A stretch of DNA of 16,613 bases from the NCBI GenBank assembly GCA_009777005.1, contig WRMT01000024.1:1-16613 (forward strand), in the 5' to 3' direction. The stretch comes from Methanobrevibacter sp. (lineage in GTDB: Archaea; Methanobacteriota; Methanobacteria; Methanobacteriales; Methanobacteriaceae). Position 1 is the stretch's first letter. Every line of letters begins with the position of its first letter. Positions 15,501 to 16,613 of this stretch are shown here, piece after piece. The notes below the pieces were generated by a model that worked only from the letters and a program-made list of their open reading frames with translations, had not been told where the DNA came from and did not search any database. The translations under genes were made by a program, and so were the position numbers.

Positions 15501-15600
15501 GAACAGGTAAATCCTCATATATCTGTGTCACCTTTGGTGACCGACCTCTTAAATGAGAAAAGTATATATGAGGTACTGCTTTCTATTTAAATGTTCTTTT
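15501..15600 (+). ncRNA. Probable structured small RNA of about 96-100 nt
   Basis: No coding frame covers this stretch, but it can fold into a closed multi-stem RNA. The ends GAACA (15501-15505) and TGTTC (15592-15596) pair; CCTCATATAT (15513-15522) and ATATATGAGG (15564-15573) form a perfect ten-pair stem; inside it GTCACC-TTT-GGTGAC (15527-15541) is a six-pair hairpin, and CTC/GAG (15546-15548, 15555-15557) a weak third one. GTA/TAC (15507-15509, 15574-15576) can extend the main stem. A T-rich stretch after 15596 could end transcription, and a good TATA box precedes it at the correct distance. G+C in the inner hairpin is far above the surroundings. It matches no RNA family that I know. The opposite strand would fold similarly and is downstream of the DUF3800 pseudogene, so orientation rests on the TATA box. 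Confidence 0.5.
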
Positions 15601-15602
15601 TA

Positions 15603-16227
15603 TTATTTGAATTCAATGAGTAGATGATTGTTATTTAATTTATCAATATAAAAATTATTTTTATCTTCAAGACTTTTTAACATAATCCATGCAATTAAAT
15701 CAGAAATTGGATTCTAGATATTTTTCAGATGCTACATGATGTATTTCTGATTTGTCTTTAAAGTCCCCAAGTGTTTTATTTATCTTATTTTCAAAATATT
15801 TATTATATTTTCTTAAAATATATTTATCTGCTCTTAAAATAATAGGTTTTTGAATAGCTATGTTTTTTATTAATTTTTTAGTTATTTCAATATAAATTTC
15901 ATTTTTATGTTTTTCAAAATACATTTTTTTGAATTGCTAAGTTCTTTTATCAACATATATTGACAAACTTTTTATTTCAAGATTATTTAAAATGTTTATC
16001 ATTTCGGTTTTCAGTTTCTTAAAATATTTATTTGCTTTTAGCTCTTTTTTATTTTTTAATTCTTTTTTAAACTTTGTTTTTCTTAATTTAACCATTGATT
16101 TTTCTAATTTTTTATATTCTTTTTGGTTTGGAACAATTAAAATGCTTATAACAAAATATTTTGATGGTTTTATCCCTAAATCACCACTTTCATCACAAAA
16201 TAATAATATTTTCAATTTTTCACTCAC
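15603..16227 (-). pseudogene. DUF3800 gene with in-frame TAG and a frameshift
   Basis: The frame begins at GTG 16227 with KILLFCDESGDLG and YFVISILIV, the hallmark of DUF3800 proteins, whose Asp-Glu-Ser-Gly motif recalls RNase H-like folds and which often travel with mobile DNA and defence genes. It meets TAG at 15937-15939 and then continues in the same frame as QFKKMYFEKHKNEIYIEI to SEIHHVASEKYLES. Near 15705 the frame shifts and continues as ISDLIAWIMLKSLEDKN to LLIEFK and TAA at 15603-15605; the ADLIAW-like string is a further family signature. Undoing one nonsense codon and one frameshift would restore about 207 residues, a normal length. Decay is therefore recent. The start is uncertain, since no good ribosome binding site is seen. 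Confidence 0.75.
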
Positions 16228-16613
16228 TTTTTTTCATTCAAATATTCTTATTAAATATTTTATATAACTTATTATTAATATCTTTTCTATTAAAATTATT
16301 ATTATCTATTTCGAAATTTTTTTGTTTTAAGATCATAAATATAATTAAGGAAAAAATTTGGTGATTGCAATTTTCCTAATTTTATCTTAATTTTTCAAAA
16401 AATCTATTTTAATTATATTAATTTTTTAAATAAATGGTTAGTAATTAATTTTATAAAAAAATATATATTATAATCATTTAGATTAATTTATAACTGAATA
16501 TTAAAATTTTAAAAAAAATCTTCTTAAAAATTTATTTCCAATACTATATATGAAAAAATATATAAATTAAATTAATAATTATTCTATAAAAAAATATTAA
16601 ATTCATTAAAAGG
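16228..16613. other. AT-rich non-coding end of window
   Basis: I see no gene here. The only structure is an inverted repeat, AATTAAGGAAAA (16343-16354) with TTTTCCTAATT (16371-16381), which pair with a single bulged base around a loop of about 16 bases. It might be a terminator of a gene beyond or a remnant element end; it has no T-tract of note. Confidence 0.4.

Noticed and set aside
15501..15600. The structured RNA as a tRNA, hammerhead ribozyme or C/D box guide.
   Set aside because: There is no T-loop or anticodon arm pattern, no CTGATGA/GAAA core, and no proper C and D boxes.
15937..15939. In-frame TAG read as pyrrolysine.
   Set aside because: Pyrrolysine is known from other methanogen lineages, not typically from Methanobrevibacter-like ones, and the same gene has an additional frameshift near 15705, so simple decay explains it better.
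15992..16364. Plus-strand frames at 15992-16267 and 16161-16364 with membrane-like composition.
   Set aside because: They are antisense to the DUF3800 pseudogene and the AT-rich region upstream of it; the Phe/Leu/Ile richness is what A-rich lysine codons give on the opposite strand.

Overview
The window looks like an accessory island from an AT-rich methanogen of the Methanobacteriales, most likely Methanobrevibacter-like. Non-coding DNA is extremely A+T rich. Good ribosome binding sites are of the GGAGGTG/AGGTGAT type. Promoters look like archaeal TATA boxes (for example TTATATATAA). The gene content (DUF262/DUF1524 proteins, McrBC, VapBC, RhuM, a DUF3800 protein, several transposases) is typical of defence and mobile DNA, and no housekeeping gene is present. 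The assignment is inference from composition and signals, since there is no rRNA or marker gene.

Layout. (1) 1-1447, minus strand: an IS1182-like DDE transposase, open to the window edge. (2) 1677-1980: the broken 5' end of a J-domain-like gene, split by a 175-bp MITE (1700-1874) with clear terminal inverted repeats and a 4-bp GTAT target duplication. (3) 2138-5154, plus strand: a Cys-rich protein with a triple HSDSKR repeat, an unrecognised helical protein, an intact paralogue of the broken J-domain gene (3923-4741), and a HIRAN-domain protein (4771-5154). (4) 5334-6452, minus strand: a frameshifted gene with a complete JAMM metalloprotease motif, overlapping a small intact gene of unknown function. 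(5) 6733-7620, plus strand: a RhuM pseudogene, an intact VapB-like antitoxin, and a PIN toxin gene stopped at codon 19. (6) 8039-15072, plus strand: the main intact module. Two overlapping DUF262 genes (the second with a DUF1524 HNH-like C-terminus) are followed by McrB (MrcB_N, EVE-like, AAA+ GTPase) and McrC (PD-(D/E)xK nuclease). A headless open frame lies just ahead of McrB. (7) 15145-16227: a transposase remnant, a probable structured small RNA with its own TATA box and palindrome, and a DUF3800 pseudogene on the minus strand.

How the genes could work together. McrB and McrC form a GTP-dependent modification-sensing (type IV) restriction system. The EVE-like domain of this McrB probably reads a modified base. 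The DUF262 pair resembles GmrSD-type enzymes that act on modified DNA, so the block probably screens incoming modified DNA at two levels. No methyltransferase is present, as expected for type IV systems. The J-domain/HIRAN cassette upstream has no named function that I know of. HIRAN domains bind DNA ends, so a DNA-linked role is possible but unproven. Around these intact genes, at least five other genes are decaying (JAMM, RhuM, VapC, DUF3800, second J-like gene), showing rapid turnover.
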